The notes under the pieces: generated by a model
What the model was told of the DNA's origin: nothing
Database searches by the model: none
Seen by the model: only the letters and a program-made list of their open reading frames with translations
NCBI GenBank assembly: GCA_035506275.1
Contig: DATJPT010000018.1
Location: forward strand, 62,001-126,000
Source: Bacteroidota bacterium
GTDB lineage: Bacteria; Bacteroidota; Ignavibacteria; UBA10030; UBA8401
Direction: 5' to 3'
Length of the DNA: 64,000 bases
Shown: positions 25,010 to 40,841 of the stretch, in pieces
Numbering within the stretch: the stretch's first letter is position 1
How the letters are laid out: each line of letters opens with the position of its first letter
Made by a program: the position numbers and the translations under genes

Positions 25010-25702
25010 ATGAAACACGGAAAACGCTTCAAAGCAGGCCTCGCCAAAGTCGATCTAAAAAAATTCTATACTGTAGAAGACGCCGTCGCCATCGTTAAAG
25101 AGGCAGCCACGGCAAAATTCAACGAATCGGTCGATATCGCCGTTCGTCTCGGCGTCGATCCCAAGAAAGCAGACCAGGCTATTCGCGGAACCGTCTCGCT
25201 TCCCCACGGCATCGGCAAGGAAGTCCGGGTGCTCGTGATGGCGAAGCCGCCCAAAGATGCCGAAGCCAAAGCGGCTGGCGCCGACCATGCCGGACTGCAA
25301 GAGTATGTTGAAAAAATTCAAGGGGGATGGGCGGACATCGACGTCATTATCGCCGCTCCGGACGTAATGGTGGAGGTCGGCAAGCTCGGAAAGATTCTCG
25401 GTCCCCGCGGCCTCATGCCGAACCCGAAGAGCGGCACCGTGACCGCAGACGTGGCAACGGCTGTCAAAGAGGTGAAAGCCGGAAAGATCGAGTTCCGCGT
25501 GGACAAGGCCGGGGTTGTGCATGCCACCGTCGGCAAAGCGAACTTTGAAAAAGAGAAATTGGCCGAGAACGTAAAGGCTTTTCTTGCGACCATCGGCCGG
25601 CTGAAACCCGCCAGCGCCAAAGGGCAGTATGTCAAGAGCATTGCAGTCTCATCCACGATGGGCCCCGGCGTTCACATTGACCGCGGCGTCGTCCAGGCAT
25701 AG
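25010..25702 (+). CDS. rplA: 50S ribosomal protein L1
   Basis: The protein has 230 residues. It contains [18 protein letters not shown] and the L1 signature [18 protein letters not shown]. It forms the L1 stalk and is usually the autogenous repressor of rplKA. Confidence 0.98.
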   Translation: MKHGKRFKAGLAKVDLKKFYTVEDAVAIVKEAATAKFNESVDIAVRLGVDPKKADQAIRGTVSLPHGIGKEVRVLVMAKPPKDAEAKAAGADHAGLQEYVEKIQGGWADIDVIIAAPDVMVEVGKLGKILGPRGLMPNPKSGTVTADVATAVKEVKAGKIEFRVDKAGVVHATVGKANFEKEKLAENVKAFLATIGRLKPASAKGQYVKSIAVSSTMGPGVHIDRGVVQA

Positions 25703-25828
25703 AGTTTTTCAGGGATTCTTTACAAAGAATATTACGCACTCACTTAATTCATTTTTTTGCGGGTGATGCCTCCGCGCAAGCGGGGGGCTTCTCATCGCCT
25801 GTAAGAAGTTCAAGAGTAAAAACGAACT
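25703..25828 (+). promoter_or_regulatory. Probable L10 leader
   Basis: This 126-base untranslated region before rplJ contains a GATGCCTCCGC/GCGGGGGGC stem with a GCAA-type loop at about 25762-25795. The position and kink-turn-like asymmetry match the conserved L10(L12)4 binding leader, by analogy rather than by covariance. Confidence 0.5.
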
Positions 25829-26350
25829 ATGAAAAGATCAGAGAAAGAGGAGATCATTGCCGAAGTGCGGGAGAAGATCTCCCGGGCGAAAGGGATGTTC
25901 TTCACCGATTTCACCGGCATCACCGTGGAGCAGGCGACAGAGCTCCGCAGCGAATTCCGCAAGTCGGGCATCGACTACAAGGTCGTGAAGAATACGCTTG
26001 CCCGGAAAGCACTCGAAAGCGTGACAGGGTACGATGCGGTGTACAAGAACCTTGCCGGCCCGACCGGCATCGCGTTCAGCTACAACGACCCCGTAACACC
26101 GGCAAAGATCATCAAGAAGTTCCACGACAAGAACGAAAAGCTTTCCTGCAAAGCTTGCGTTATCGACCGTCAGGTGTTCGACGGGTCAAAGCTCGATGAA
26201 TTGTCGAGGCTCCCGTCGCGCAACGAGATCGTCGCAAGCATTCTTGGTTCTCTTCAGGCTCCGGCCTCCGGCATCGTCGGCGCGATCAACGCCGTGATGA
26301 GGGACCTCGTCGGAGTGATCGATGCGATCGAGAAAAAGAAAGCAGCCTAG
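25829..26350 (+). CDS. rplJ: 50S ribosomal protein L10
   Basis: The protein has 173 residues. RNA-binding elements include FTDFTGITVEQATELRSEFR and VVKNTLARKAL. The C-terminal helix anchors L7/L12 dimers, and the gene is followed by rplL after 49 bases. Confidence 0.97.
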   Translation: MKRSEKEEIIAEVREKISRAKGMFFTDFTGITVEQATELRSEFRKSGIDYKVVKNTLARKALESVTGYDAVYKNLAGPTGIAFSYNDPVTPAKIIKKFHDKNEKLSCKACVIDRQVFDGSKLDELSRLPSRNEIVASILGSLQAPASGIVGAINAVMRDLVGVIDAIEKKKAA

Positions 26351-26399
26351 TTGTTGTCGGTTCATATGAAATCTAATTTACTTTAAGGAGAACAGCACA

Positions 26400-26774
26400 A
26401 TGTCAGCAGTAGCAGAATTAGTTGAAAAGATCGAAAAACTCACCCTGCTTGAAGCAGCCGAATTGAAAAAAGCGCTCGAAGAAAAATTCGGCGTCACGGC
26501 GGCAGCCCCGGTCATGATGGCCGGACCCGCGGCAGCAGCGGCCGCCCCGGCGGCTGAAGCACAGACGGAATTTACCGTTGTGCTGAAGGAAGCGGGCGCG
26601 CAGAAGATCAACGTCATCAAAGTCGTCCGCGCGGCAACCGGACTCGGCTTGAAAGAGGCGAAGGACCTCGTTGACGGCGCGCCGAAAAGCGTGAAAGAAG
26701 GAGTCAACAAGGACGACGCAGAAAAGTTGAAGAAGGAGCTCGAAGAAGCAGGCGCAAAGGTTGAACTGAAGTAA
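26400..26774 (+). CDS. rplL: 50S ribosomal protein L7/L12
   Basis: The protein has 124 residues. An N-terminal dimerisation helix is followed by an Ala/Pro-rich hinge ([12 protein letters not shown]) and the factor-binding domain with EKTEFTV-like strands and [28 protein letters not shown] precedes the start. Confidence 0.98.
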   Translation: MSAVAELVEKIEKLTLLEAAELKKALEEKFGVTAAAPVMMAGPAAAAAAPAAEAQTEFTVVLKEAGAQKINVIKVVRAATGLGLKEAKDLVDGAPKSVKEGVNKDDAEKLKKELEEAGAKVELK

Positions 26775-27105
26775 CGGCGCCGGGAACGAGCTCTTTTTGA
26801 ACTTTTTCTGAAAGGTCCGTGTTACGTGTACAGATTCTTGACTCGATGTTAACAACTGGACAAGCCGATGGCATCCGCCGAAGGGCGGAACACGCTATCG
26901 GCTTGTTCAGTCTCATCGAGCGTGAGGCGGATTGAAGCGAAAGGTTCAGCGGAAGCCGAAAAGAAGCGGTGTGAGTCGAGTTCACCCTCAAAAAGTTTTG
27001 TTCTCCTCGATGAACATTGCGAGCTTTTCCTTCCCCGTGGAATTACGATTTCTCAGAATATTGTCTAACAACTAAAGGGTCGCACGACCCGAAGGAGCGG
27101 TTGCA
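26775..27105 (+). promoter_or_regulatory. rplL-rpoB spacer with a two-layer hairpin
   Basis: This 331-base gap has no ORF of note. ACAAGCCGAT at 26860-26869 pairs with ATCGGCTTGT at 26897-26906, with an inner CCGCC/GGCGG helix. A short GGGTCG/CGACCC hairpin at about 27076-27090 sits just before the rpoB ribosome-binding site. The large hairpin could be an attenuator or RNase III site. Confidence 0.6.
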
Positions 27106-30100
27106 TTGAAAAACCAATCCAATGGATCAAACGGTCAGGACAACGGCCGGGTGTCTTTCGCAAAAATCCCCACTGTTGTCGAGTATCCCGATCTGCTGAA
27201 CGTCCAGATGGAATCGTTCGAACATTTTCTGCAGGAGCACATCCCGCCGCACAAGCGGAAGAATAAGGGGCTGCAGCAAGTGTTCATGATGAATTTCCCA
27301 ATCAGCGACACGCGCGAGAATTACCTTCTCGAGTTCATGGAATACTACGTCGAGAAGCCGAAGTACTCGATGCGCGAATGCCAGGAACGCGGGCTGACGT
27401 ACGCCGTTCCGTTGAAGGCGAAACTCCGTCTTTCGTCGAAAGCCGAAAACGGCAAGGACTTTTCGGACACGATCGAAGAGGTGGTCTACCTCGGCAACCT
27501 GCCGTACATGACGGACCGGGGAACGTTCATCATCAACGGCGCGGAGCGCGTCATTGTCAGCCAGCTCCACCGGTCGCCAGGCGTCTTCTTCGGCGAATCG
27601 GTCCATCCGAACGGCACGCCGATCTTCTCCGCGCGCATCATCCCGTTCCGCGGATCGTGGGTCGAGTTCACGACGGACATCAACAACGTCATGTACGCCT
27701 ACATCGACCGGAAGAAAAAATTCCCCGTCACAACGCTCCTTCGCGCCCTCGGCTATTCCTCGGACGACGAGATCCTGGAGCTGTTCGGCCTTGTAGAAGA
27801 AGTCAAGGTTGCCGACATCGACCTGAAGCAGTATCTCGGCCGCATCATCTGCGGCGATATTGTCGACCGGAAGACCGGCGAGATCATCATCAACAAGGAT
27901 GCGACGCTCAGCGAGGACATGATCAAGAAGATCAAGAAGGCGGAAGTGAAGAAGATCCGCTTCTTGAAATCCGAAGAGACCGCGGAGCGTTCGGTCATCG
28001 CCAACACCATCCAGAAGGACAGCGTCCACAGCGAAGAGGACGCGCTCGAAGCGATCTACCGTCAGCTCCGTTCGGGCGACGCGCCGGATCTCGACACCGC
28101 GAAGAACCTCATCGACAAATTATTTTTCAACCCGAAGCGCTACGACCTCGGCGACGTCGGTCGCCACCGGCTCAATTCCAAATTGAAGCTGGACATTCCT
28201 CTTACGACGACGACGCTGACGAAGGACGACATCATTGCGATCATCAAATACTTACTCGACCTGCAGCAGGGCAAAACGTCCGTCGACGACATCGACCACC
28301 TGGGCAACCGCCGCGTAAGGACGGTCGGCGAACAGATCGCCGCGCAGTTCAACGTCGGCCTTTCGAGAATGTGCCGCACCGTCCGCGAGCGGATGAACAT
28401 CCGCGACCAGGAAGCGTTCACGCCCGCCGACCTCGTCAACGCACGGACGATCACCAGCGTCATCAACGCATTTTTCGGAACGAACCAGCTCTCGCAGTAC
28501 ATGGACCAGACGAATCCGCTGGCGGAGCTGACGAACAAGCGCCGTATGTCGGCGCTCGGTCCGGGCGGCTTGACGCGCGAGCGCGCCGGCTTCGAAGTGC
28601 GCGACGTGCACTACACGCACTACGGACGGCTGTGCCCGATCGAAACCCCCGAAGGTCCGAACATCGGATTGATCTCCTCGCTCTGCATGCACGCACGCGT
28701 GAACGAGTTCGGCTTCATCGAGACGCCGTATCGTCCGGTGCGGAAGGGAAAAGTTTCGGAGTCCGAGATCGAATACCTCAACGCCGAGCAGGAGGACGAG
28801 TACATCATCGCCCAGGCGAACGTGCCCCTCGATGAACGCAACAGGTTCAAGACCGACCGCGTGACGTCGCGCCATCGGGGCGATTTCGTCGTCCATCCGC
28901 CCGATGACATCCAGTACATGGACGTTGCGCCGACACAGATCGTCAGCGCTGCGGCTGCGCTCATTCCCTTCCTCGAGCACGACGATGCGAACCGCGCTCT
29001 GATGGGGTCGAACATGCAGCGCCAGTCGGTTCCGCTTCTCCGTCCCGCGGCGCCGATCGTCGGGACCGGGCTCGAAGAAATGGTCGCCCGCGATTCCCGC
29101 ACCTGCGTCATCGCTGAACGGGCCGGGGTCGTCGAGAACGTCTCCGGCGACAAGATCACGGTCGTCTACGACATCGACGAGACGAACACCGAGGCCCTGG
29201 TCAGTTTCGAGGACAAGCGCCGCGTGGAATATTATCTGACAAAATTTTTCAGGACGAACCAGGATACCTGCATCAACCAGAAAGCGATCGTCGTCCCCGG
29301 CCAGCGCTTCAAGAAAGGCGAAGTGCTCGCCGACGGCTGCGCGACCGACCGGGGCGAGCTCGCATTGGGCCGCAACGTGCTGGTGGCGTTCATGCCGTGG
29401 CGCGGGTACAATTTCGAGGACGCCATCATCATGAACGAACGGATCGTGTCGGAGGACGTGTACACGTCGATCCACATCGAAGAGTTCGAGCTCCAGGTAC
29501 GCGACACCAAGCGCGGCGAGGAAGAGCTGACGCGTGAAATTCCGAACGTCAGCGAAGAAGCAACGAAGGACCTCGACGAGAACGGCATCATCCGCGTCGG
29601 CGCCGAAGTGAAGGAAGGCGACATCCTCATCGGCAAGATCACGCCGAAAGGGGAGACCGACCCGACCCCGGAAGAGAAGCTCCTGAAGGCGATCTTCGGC
29701 GAGAAGGCCGGCGACGTCAAGGATGCGTCGTTGAAAGCCCCCCCGGGAATGAAGGGCATTGTCATCGAGACGAAGCTCTTCAGCCGCAAGAAGAAAGATG
29801 CGGAAACGAAGAAGGACGACAAAAAACACCTCGACCTTCTCGAGAAGCAGCGCCGCAAGGATATCAAGGACCACTACGAAAAGTTAGGACGAAAGCTCGA
29901 CCTTTTGCTGAACGAAGAGAAGTCGATCGGCGTGCGCGACAAGGACGGCAACGTCGTCTTCCGCAGCGGCACGCAGTTCAAGGAAGGGACATTCTCGTCG
30001 TACGACAACCTCGAGAAGCTCGACTACTCGCAGGATTGGGTGGACGACAAGCGAAAAAACAACTTGCTCGTCCGCGTCTTTGAAAATTATTTCGATACGC

Positions 30101-30897
30101 TCAACCATATCGAAGAAGCGTACAAACACGAGAAGAATAAGATCATGCTGGGCGACGAACTTCCTCCGGGAATCGTTCAGCTCGCCAAGGTCTATGTCGC
30201 GAAGAAGAGAAAACTGTCGGTCGGCGATAAGATGGCCGGGCGACACGGCAACAAAGGCGTCGTGGCGGCGATCGTCCCGCGGGAAGACATGCCGTTCATG
30301 CCGGACGGGACACCGGTGGACATCGTATTGAATCCGCTCGGCGTGCCGTCGCGTATGAATCTCGGCCAGCTGTTCGAGACCGCGCTCGGCTGGGCGGGTG
30401 AAGCGCTCGGCGTGAAATTTTCCACCCCGATCTTCGACGGCGCAAGCTGGGAAGACGTGCAGGAGCAGCTGAAGAAAGCGAACCTCCACCCCGAATCCCG
30501 CAGCGTGCTGTTCGATGGAAGAACGGGGGAGCGGTTCGACCAGGAGGTCACTGTCGGGTTCATCTATATGATGAAGCTCTCCCATCTTGTCGACGACAAG
30601 ATCCATGCGCGCTCGATCGGACCATACTCCCTCATTACGCAGCAGCCCCTCGGCGGCAAAGCGCAGTTCGGAGGACAGCGGTTCGGAGAGATGGAAGTTT
30701 GGGCGCTGCAGGGGTACGGCGCGTCGCACGTGCTGCAGGAAATTCTTACCGTCAAATCTGACGACGTTGTCGGCCGCGCGAAGGTCTACGAGGCGATCGT
30801 CAAAGGAGACAACCTGCCGGAGGCGAATATTCCGGAATCGTTTAATGTGTTGATTCGCGAACTGCAAGGGCTGGGACTCGAGATGAAGATCGAGTAA
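27106..30897 (+). CDS. rpoB: RNA polymerase beta subunit
   Basis: The protein has 1263 residues from a TTG start with GGAG ten bases upstream. It contains the rifampicin-pocket region [20 protein letters not shown] and the [13 protein letters not shown] active-site motif. In the Rif cluster the residue equivalent to E. coli His526 is Asn477 (codon AAC at 28534-28536), while the Asp516 and Ser531 equivalents are retained. An insertion rich in Lys/Asp lies near residues 900-930. Confidence 0.99.
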   Translation: MKNQSNGSNGQDNGRVSFAKIPTVVEYPDLLNVQMESFEHFLQEHIPPHKRKNKGLQQVFMMNFPISDTRENYLLEFMEYYVEKPKYSMRECQERGLTYAVPLKAKLRLSSKAENGKDFSDTIEEVVYLGNLPYMTDRGTFIINGAERVIVSQLHRSPGVFFGESVHPNGTPIFSARIIPFRGSWVEFTTDINNVMYAYIDRKKKFPVTTLLRALGYSSDDEILELFGLVEEVKVADIDLKQYLGRIICGDIVDRKTGEIIINKDATLSEDMIKKIKKAEVKKIRFLKSEETAERSVIANTIQKDSVHSEEDALEAIYRQLRSGDAPDLDTAKNLIDKLFFNPKRYDLGDVGRHRLNSKLKLDIPLTTTTLTKDDIIAIIKYLLDLQQGKTSVDDIDHLGNRRVRTVGEQIAAQFNVGLSRMCRTVRERMNIRDQEAFTPADLVNARTITSVINAFFGTNQLSQYMDQTNPLAELTNKRRMSALGPGGLTRERAGFEVRDVHYTHYGRLCPIETPEGPNIGLISSLCMHARVNEFGFIETPYRPVRKGKVSESEIEYLNAEQEDEYIIAQANVPLDERNRFKTDRVTSRHRGDFVVHPPDDIQYMDVAPTQIVSAAAALIPFLEHDDANRALMGSNMQRQSVPLLRPAAPIVGTGLEEMVARDSRTCVIAERAGVVENVSGDKITVVYDIDETNTEALVSFEDKRRVEYYLTKFFRTNQDTCINQKAIVVPGQRFKKGEVLADGCATDRGELALGRNVLVAFMPWRGYNFEDAIIMNERIVSEDVYTSIHIEEFELQVRDTKRGEEELTREIPNVSEEATKDLDENGIIRVGAEVKEGDILIGKITPKGETDPTPEEKLLKAIFGEKAGDVKDASLKAPPGMKGIVIETKLFSRKKKDAETKKDDKKHLDLLEKQRRKDIKDHYEKLGRKLDLLLNEEKSIGVRDKDGNVVFRSGTQFKEGTFSSYDNLEKLDYSQDWVDDKRKNNLLVRVFENYFDTLNHIEEAYKHEKNKIMLGDELPPGIVQLAKVYVAKKRKLSVGDKMAGRHGNKGVVAAIVPREDMPFMPDGTPVDIVLNPLGVPSRMNLGQLFETALGWAGEALGVKFSTPIFDGASWEDVQEQLKKANLHPESRSVLFDGRTGERFDQEVTVGFIYMMKLSHLVDDKIHARSIGPYSLITQQPLGGKAQFGGQRFGEMEVWALQGYGASHVLQEILTVKSDDVVGRAKVYEAIVKGDNLPEANIPESFNVLIRELQGLGLEMKIE

Positions 30898-30978
30898 GCG
30901 AAAGGACGGTTGGACAGGCGGCGCGCTACGGTAGCGATGCCGCCGTTCGTTGAACACTTCATAATTGGAGATTGGCGT

Positions 30979-35280
<4,302 letters not shown>

Positions 35281-35290
35281 CGAAGCCGAG

Positions 35291-35340
35291 GCTGTTTCTG
35301 CGGTTGGAAGCAATTTACCGCAGAAACAGCTTGACTTATT
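35291..35340 (+). terminator. Terminator after rpoC
   Basis: A perfect 13-bp stem joins GCTGTTTCTGCGG at 35291-35303 to CCGCAGAAACAGC at 35318-35330. The T-rich stretch that follows is also the promoter of the next operon. Confidence 0.8.
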
Positions 35341-35359
35341 TTTCACATTTTTGTATATT
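35331..35359 (+). promoter_or_regulatory. Promoter of the rpsL (str) operon
   Basis: TTGACT at 35331-35336 and TATATT at 35354-35359 are 17 bases apart. The -35 directly abuts the terminator stem. It predicts a short leader (about 45 bases) before rpsL. Confidence 0.8.
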
Positions 35360-35412
35360 GTTAGGCTAATTTTTTATTCGATGCATTGTCACGGTTATTC
35401 CGGAGCAAAGTT

Positions 35413-35784
35413 TTGCCAACGATAAATCAGTTAGTCCGATCAGGCCGCAGAAGCATTCTTTTCAAAAGCAAAGCGCCCGCCCTTGCAGGGAATCCCCAAA
35501 AGCGGGGTGTCTGTACACGAGTCTATACCACGACCCCCAAGAAACCTAATTCGGCGCTGCGCAAAGTCGCACGTGTTCGGCTGACCAACGGCATCGAAGT
35601 CACTGCGTATATTCCGGGCGAAGGGCATAATCTGCAGGAACACTCAATTGTTATGATTCGCGGCGGCAGAGTAAAGGACCTGCCGGGAGTCAGGTATCAC
35701 ATCATTCGAGGAACGCTCGATACAGCTGGAGTGAACGAGCGAAAACAAGGAAGGTCAAAGTACGGCGCCAAGCGCCCGAAGTAA
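35413..35784 (+). CDS. rpsL: 30S ribosomal protein S12
   Basis: The protein has 123 residues from a TTG at 35413 with CGGAG upstream; this gives the canonical [12 protein letters not shown] start. [20 protein letters not shown] and [13 protein letters not shown] are intact, so the residues that classically confer streptomycin resistance (the two Lys) are wild type. Confidence 0.97.
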   Translation: MPTINQLVRSGRRSILFKSKAPALAGNPQKRGVCTRVYTTTPKKPNSALRKVARVRLTNGIEVTAYIPGEGHNLQEHSIVMIRGGRVKDLPGVRYHIIRGTLDTAGVNERKQGRSKYGAKRPK

Positions 35785-35790
35785 TCGCCT

Positions 35791-36258
35791 ATGAGAAAGA
35801 AAAGAGCAGATAAAAGGCCGATCCTCAGCGATCCGAAATTTAATGATCCACTGGTAGCCCGTTTCATCAACAACATTATGAAGCAGGGGAAAAAGAACCT
35901 TGCTCAATCGATTTTTTATGATGCACTTCAAGTAATAGGTGATCGTACCAAGTCCAACGCTATTGATGTTTTCAAAAAAGCAGTGAACAATGTTGCCCCC
36001 GTGATCGAAGTCCGAGCACGGCGCGTTGGAGGGGCAACCTATCAAGTCCCTACAGAAGTTCGTCCCGAACGGCGAACCGCTCTTGCCATCCGCTGGCTTA
36101 TCAACTATTCGAAAGAACGTTCGGATAAAGCAATGTCGTTAAAGCTTGCTTCGGAGTTCATGGCGGCTGCGAACGGCGAAGGAAATGCCGTAAAGAAGAA
36201 AGAAGATACGCACCGCATGGCCGAGGCAAACAAGGCTTTTGCGCATTTCAAGTGGTAA
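35791..36258 (+). CDS. rpsG: 30S ribosomal protein S7
   Basis: The protein has 155 residues. It begins MRKKRADKRPILSDPKF and contains GGATYQVPTEVRPERRTALA, the S7 rRNA-binding signature. It is a primary 16S rRNA binder of the head, six bases after rpsL. Confidence 0.98.
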   Translation: MRKKRADKRPILSDPKFNDPLVARFINNIMKQGKKNLAQSIFYDALQVIGDRTKSNAIDVFKKAVNNVAPVIEVRARRVGGATYQVPTEVRPERRTALAIRWLINYSKERSDKAMSLKLASEFMAAANGEGNAVKKKEDTHRMAEANKAFAHFKW

Positions 36259-36333
36259 CATAATGCGGTAACCCGCGTTGCACGTTGAACCTGTCGTTGA
36301 AGTACTGTCTGCAGTTGAGGAGTTTGGAGTGTT

Positions 36334-38436
36334 ATGCCCAGAAAATATTCGCTTGAGCGAACACGAAATATAGGCATTATGGCGCACATCGATGCGGGTA
36401 AAACCACAACGACTGAGCGCATTCTCTATTATACGGGCGTTCTGCATCGGATGGGGGAAGTGCACGACGGTGCGGCGACCATGGACTGGATGGAGCAGGA
36501 AAAAGAACGGGGCATCACCATTACCTCCGCAGCGACGACCTGTTTCTGGAGAGACCATTATATCAACATTATCGACACCCCGGGGCACGTCGACTTCACA
36601 ATCGAAGTCGAGCGTTCGCTGCGCGTTCTGGACGGCGCCGTTGCGCTCTTCTGCTCCGTCGGCGGTGTTGAACCCCAGTCGGAAACAGTATGGCGCCAGG
36701 CCGATAAGTACGGCGTTCCCCGCATCGCGTTCGTCAATAAGATGGACCGCGTCGGCGCGGATTTTCTCGGTGCCGTGCAGATGATGAAAGACCGCCTCGG
36801 CGCCAATGCGGTGCCGATCCACCTGCCGGTCGGCGAAGGGGACCTCTTTACCGGCATCATCGATTTGATCACGATGAAGGCCCGCATCTTCCACGAAGAG
36901 TCGAACGGCATGACGTGGGAAGATATCGCAATCCCGCATGACCTGCAGAAGCTCGCCGCCGACTACCGGACAAAAATGCTCGAAGCGGTCTCGGATGAGG
37001 ACGACACTCTCCTCGAAAAATATCTCGAGGGAAAAGAGATCAGTTCTAAAGAAATTATTGCCGTCCTCCGGAGAGCGTGTCTGAAGACGAGCATCATTCC
37101 TGTGCTGTGCGGCTCGTCGTTCAAGAACAAGGGGGTCCAGATGCTGCTCGACGCCGTCGTCGATTTTCTCCCCTCGCCCATAGACATTAATAAGGGGGAA
37201 ATTTCCGGCCATCATCCGAACATGAAAGATATGATCGTCCGGAAAGTGACGGACAGCGAGAAGTTTACGGCGCTTGCCTTCAAGATCATGACCGATCCGT
37301 TCGTCGGAAGGCTGACGTATTTCAGGATCTACACGGGAAGTGTCAAAGCGGGATCGTACTTGTATAATTCCAGCAGCGACAAGAAGGAGCGTCTTGGACG
37401 CGTTCTTCGCATGCACGCGAACCATCGTGAGGACGTGGACGAAGGATTTGCCGGCGATATTCTTGCGGCGATCGGGTTCAAAAATACGCGTACCGGCGAC
37501 ACGCTCTGCGACGAAGACGATCCGATCATTTTAGAGAAGATGACATTCCCGGAACCCGTCATCCACCAGGCGATCGAACCGAAAACGAAGGCCGACCAGG
37601 AGAAGATGGGCGAGGCGATGCAGAAGCTTTCGGAAGAAGACCCGACGTTCCGCGTATCGACGAACGAGGAGACCGGCCAGACGATCATCGGCGGAATGGG
37701 CGAACTTCATCTTGAGATCATCGTGGACCGCATGAAGCGGGAATTCAAGGTCGAGGCGAACGTCGGCCGTCCCCAGGTTGCGTATAAAGAAACTGTCCGC
37801 AAAAAAGTACAGGCTGAAGGAAAGTTCATCCGTCAGTCCGGCGGCAAAGGACAATTCGGCCATGTCTGGATCGAGCTCGAGCCGAACGAAAAAGGGAAGG
37901 GCTACGAATTCGAGGATGCGATCGTCGGCGGCGTGGTGCCGCGCGAGTTCATCAAGCCGGTGTCGGTCGGCATTCAGGAAGCGATGAAGAACGGAATCCT
38001 TGCGGGGTACCCTGTAGAGGACATCAAAGTGAAGTTGTTCGACGGCTCATACCACGAGGTCGATTCGTCCGAAATGGCGTTCAAGATCGCCGGCTCGATG
38101 GCGTTCCAGGCGGCCGCAAAAAAAGCGAATCCCGTCATCCTTGAGCCGATCATGGCCGTTGAGGTCGTTACGCCGGAGGAATATCTCGGCGATGTGATGG
38201 GGGACCTGAATTCGCGGCGCGGAAAGATCGAAGGCATCACCCCGCGCAAGGATGCGCACGTCGTCAAGGCGACCGTGCCGCTCTCCGAGATGTTCGGCTA
38301 CGCGACGTCGATGCGATCGATGACACAGGGGCGCGCGCTCTATACTATGCAGTTCTCGCATTACGACGAAACGCCGAAATCGATATCCGATCAAATCATT
38401 GAAAAAGTAAAGGGCAAGGAAGCAGTCACCGCCTGA
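36334..38436 (+). CDS. fusA: Elongation factor G
   Basis: The protein has 700 residues. GTPase motifs are [15 protein letters not shown] (G1), [15 protein letters not shown] (G3) and VNKMDR (G4), and the five-domain EF-G architecture is intact. It drives translocation. GGAG lies just before the ATG. Confidence 0.99.
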   Translation: MPRKYSLERTRNIGIMAHIDAGKTTTTERILYYTGVLHRMGEVHDGAATMDWMEQEKERGITITSAATTCFWRDHYINIIDTPGHVDFTIEVERSLRVLDGAVALFCSVGGVEPQSETVWRQADKYGVPRIAFVNKMDRVGADFLGAVQMMKDRLGANAVPIHLPVGEGDLFTGIIDLITMKARIFHEESNGMTWEDIAIPHDLQKLAADYRTKMLEAVSDEDDTLLEKYLEGKEISSKEIIAVLRRACLKTSIIPVLCGSSFKNKGVQMLLDAVVDFLPSPIDINKGEISGHHPNMKDMIVRKVTDSEKFTALAFKIMTDPFVGRLTYFRIYTGSVKAGSYLYNSSSDKKERLGRVLRMHANHREDVDEGFAGDILAAIGFKNTRTGDTLCDEDDPIILEKMTFPEPVIHQAIEPKTKADQEKMGEAMQKLSEEDPTFRVSTNEETGQTIIGGMGELHLEIIVDRMKREFKVEANVGRPQVAYKETVRKKVQAEGKFIRQSGGKGQFGHVWIELEPNEKGKGYEFEDAIVGGVVPREFIKPVSVGIQEAMKNGILAGYPVEDIKVKLFDGSYHEVDSSEMAFKIAGSMAFQAAAKKANPVILEPIMAVEVVTPEEYLGDVMGDLNSRRGKIEGITPRKDAHVVKATVPLSEMFGYATSMRSMTQGRALYTMQFSHYDETPKSISDQIIEKVKGKEAVTA

Positions 38437-38490
38437 TTTCTGACAGAGAGTAAAAACACCTCGTTCCCAATTACGTAAGGAGACATTCTC

Positions 38491-39702
38491 ATGGCAAAAG
38501 AAAAATTTGACCGCAGCAAGCCGCACGTGAACGTCGGAACCATCGGCCACGTTGACCACGGCAAGACAACCTTGACCGCCGCGATTACCATGGTGCTGGC
38601 AAAGAAGGGGCTTTCGCAGATCCGAACATTCGACAGCATCGACAACGCGCCGGAAGAAAAAGCGCGTGGGATCACCATTGCTACGGCACACGTCGAGTAC
38701 TCGACCGACAAGCGCCACTACGCGCACGTCGACTGCCCGGGCCATGCCGACTACGTGAAGAACATGATCACGGGCGCCGCCCAGATGGACGGGGCCATCC
38801 TTGTTGTTGCCGGAACGGACGGACCGATGCCGCAGACGCGCGAGCACATTATTCTCGCACGCCAGGTCGGCGTTCCCCGCATCGTTGTTTTTTTGAATAA
38901 AGTTGACGCCGTCGACGACCCGGAGCTGCTCGACCTCGTCGAGATGGAAATGCGCGACCTGCTCAAGGCGAACGAATTCCCCGGCGACCAGATCCCCATC
39001 ATTCGCGGCTCGGCGTTGAAAGCCATGGAAGCGGCATTGCGGCCGGATTCGAAGGTCGACGACCCCGCCTTCAAATGCATCATGGATCTCATGGATGCGA
39101 TCGACTCGTACGTTCCGCTTCCGCAGCGCGATTCCGAAAAGCCGTTCCTCATGCCGGTCGAAGACGTCTTCTCGATCACCGGACGCGGGACGGTCGGCAC
39201 GGGGCGTGTTGACCGCGGCCGCGCCAAAGTCGGCGACGAAGTCGAAGTGATCGGACTCGGCCAGCACAAGAAGACGGTCATCACCGGTGCAGAAATGTTC
39301 CGCAAGGAACTCGACGAAGTTGTCGCGGGCGACAATGCCGGACTGCTGCTGCGCGGCATTGAGAAGAACGATCTCGAGCGCGGTATGGTCATTGCGAAGC
39401 CCGGCTCCATCACCCCGCACAAAAAATTCAACGCGCAGGTGTACGTGCTCAAGAAAGAAGAAGGCGGACGTCACACACCGTTCCTGAACGGCTACCGCCC
39501 GCAGTTCTACTTCCGGACCACGGACGTGACCGGCGTCGTCACCCTTCCGCAGGGAGTGGAAATGGTGATGCCGGGGGACAACGTCGACAACATGCAGATC
39601 GAACTGATCTCCACCATCGCCATGGAAGAGAAGCTGCGCTTCGCTATCCGTGAAGGCGGCCGCACGGTCGGTTCGGGCGTTGTCACAAAGATCATCGAAT
39701 AA
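38491..39702 (+). CDS. tuf: Elongation factor Tu
   Basis: The protein has 403 residues. [14 protein letters not shown] (G1), [20 protein letters not shown] (G3) and NKVD (G4) are intact. It is the only tuf in the window. The second copy often found after tRNA-Thr is absent. Confidence 0.99.
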   Translation: MAKEKFDRSKPHVNVGTIGHVDHGKTTLTAAITMVLAKKGLSQIRTFDSIDNAPEEKARGITIATAHVEYSTDKRHYAHVDCPGHADYVKNMITGAAQMDGAILVVAGTDGPMPQTREHIILARQVGVPRIVVFLNKVDAVDDPELLDLVEMEMRDLLKANEFPGDQIPIIRGSALKAMEAALRPDSKVDDPAFKCIMDLMDAIDSYVPLPQRDSEKPFLMPVEDVFSITGRGTVGTGRVDRGRAKVGDEVEVIGLGQHKKTVITGAEMFRKELDEVVAGDNAGLLLRGIEKNDLERGMVIAKPGSITPHKKFNAQVYVLKKEEGGRHTPFLNGYRPQFYFRTTDVTGVVTLPQGVEMVMPGDNVDNMQIELISTIAMEEKLRFAIREGGRTVGSGVVTKIIE

Positions 39703-39718
39703 AAGCTGTTTAACTTTT

Positions 39719-39751
39719 GAGCCGCGTCCCGCTCTTAACGGATCGCGGCTC
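39719..39751 (+). promoter_or_regulatory. Hairpin between tuf and rpsJ
   Basis: GAGCCGCG at 39719-39726 pairs with CGCGGCTC at 39744-39751, eight perfect base pairs just before the rpsJ Shine-Dalgarno (CGGAG). It may modulate rpsJ translation or act as a processing site. Confidence 0.5.
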
Positions 39752-39765
39752 GCACGGAGTTCCAA

Positions 39766-40074
39766 GTGGCTGGTCAAAAAATTCGCATCAAATTAAAATC
39801 GTACGATCACAACCTGATCGACAAATCGGCCGAGAAGATCATCAAGACGGTGAAATCGACCGGCGCGGTGGTCTCGGGTCCGATTCCGCTGCCGACGAAG
39901 CGCACGCTGTACACCGTGCTCCGTTCGCCGCACGTCGATAAAAAATCCCGCGAGCAGTTCGAGACGCGCGCCCATAAGCGCCTCATCGATATTCTTACCT
40001 CCGGCACGAAGACGGTCGACGCGCTGATGAAGCTCGACCTTCCCGCCGGCGTCGACGTGGAAATCAAAGTGTAA
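39766..40074 (+). CDS. rpsJ: 30S ribosomal protein S10 (NusE)
   Basis: The protein has 102 residues from [18 protein letters not shown] opens it, and [30 protein letters not shown] residues mark the S10 loop. It also acts as NusE in antitermination. It heads the S10 gene set. Confidence 0.98.
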   Translation: MAGQKIRIKLKSYDHNLIDKSAEKIIKTVKSTGAVVSGPIPLPTKRTLYTVLRSPHVDKKSREQFETRAHKRLIDILTSGTKTVDALMKLDLPAGVDVEIKV

Positions 40075-40185
40075 GGTGCGGTGAGGAATGCAGGCGGGAG
40101 CCCGCCGTCAACGGGCCCTTCGATCAGAAAAGATTTTTGACTAACCGGTTTCGCAAAAAGTGCAGATACCGAAGGAGTTTAACCA

Positions 40186-40806
40186 GTGAGTGGTATACTA
40201 GGAAAAAAAGTCGGCATGACGAGCATCTTCGATGACAACGGGGTTTCGATCCCGTGCACCGTCATCGAAGCCGGTCCTTGTTATGTAACTCAAATACGAA
40301 CGAAGGAAAAGGACGGATACGAAGCCGTCCAGCTCGGTTTCGACGAGAAGCCGGAGCGCCTCGTGAACAAGCCCTCGAAGGGACACTTTGCGAAAGCAAG
40401 CGTCAAAGGGCTGCGGCTGCTGAAAGAGTTCCGCGATTTCAAAGCGGGCGATATTGCCGTCGGCAAAGAGGTGAAGGTCGACCTCTTCACGAAAGGGGAC
40501 AAGGTCTCCGTGACCGCGAAATCCAAAGGCAAGGGATTTCAGGGCGTTGTCCGCCGGCATCATTTCTCCGGAGTCGGCATGACGACACACGGCCAGTCGG
40601 ACCGTGTCCGCGCGCCGGGGTCCATCGGCTCGTCCTCGTATCCGTCACGGGTCTTCAAAGGGATGCGCATGGCGGGTAGGATGGGGTTCAGGAATGTGAC
40701 CGTGAAGAACCTCACGGTCGTCCAGGTCATCCTGGAATCCAACCTCATCCTCGTCAAGGGATCGGTTCCCGGGGCGATCAATACGTACGTTGAGATCACG
40801 AAGTAA
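40186..40806 (+). CDS. rplC: 50S ribosomal protein L3
   Basis: The protein has 206 residues from GTG with GAAGGAG upstream. [14 protein letters not shown] is typical, and [20 protein letters not shown] is the loop reaching the peptidyl-transferase centre. A 111-base gap with a GGCGG/CCGCC hairpin precedes it. Confidence 0.98.
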   Translation: MSGILGKKVGMTSIFDDNGVSIPCTVIEAGPCYVTQIRTKEKDGYEAVQLGFDEKPERLVNKPSKGHFAKASVKGLRLLKEFRDFKAGDIAVGKEVKVDLFTKGDKVSVTAKSKGKGFQGVVRRHHFSGVGMTTHGQSDRVRAPGSIGSSSYPSRVFKGMRMAGRMGFRNVTVKNLTVVQVILESNLILVKGSVPGAINTYVEITK

Positions 40807-40841
40807 TTTCCCACGAGATCGAAAAAGAAAGTACGACAAAG

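Noticed and set aside
28252..29874. 540-codon open frame antisense to rpoB
   Set aside because: It lies fully inside rpoB; its composition is Arg/Asp/Leu-rich as expected from the complement of a GC-rich gene, and no domain is seen.
35413..35784. Streptomycin-resistance change in S12
   Set aside because: The lysines in [10 protein letters not shown] and RVKDLPG are intact.
38047..39777. 576-codon open frame antisense to fusA and tuf
   Set aside because: It spans two highly conserved genes on the other strand and has no recognisable motif.
40131..40170. Promoter before rplC (TTGACT near 40137)
   Set aside because: No acceptable -10 element at 16-18 bases.
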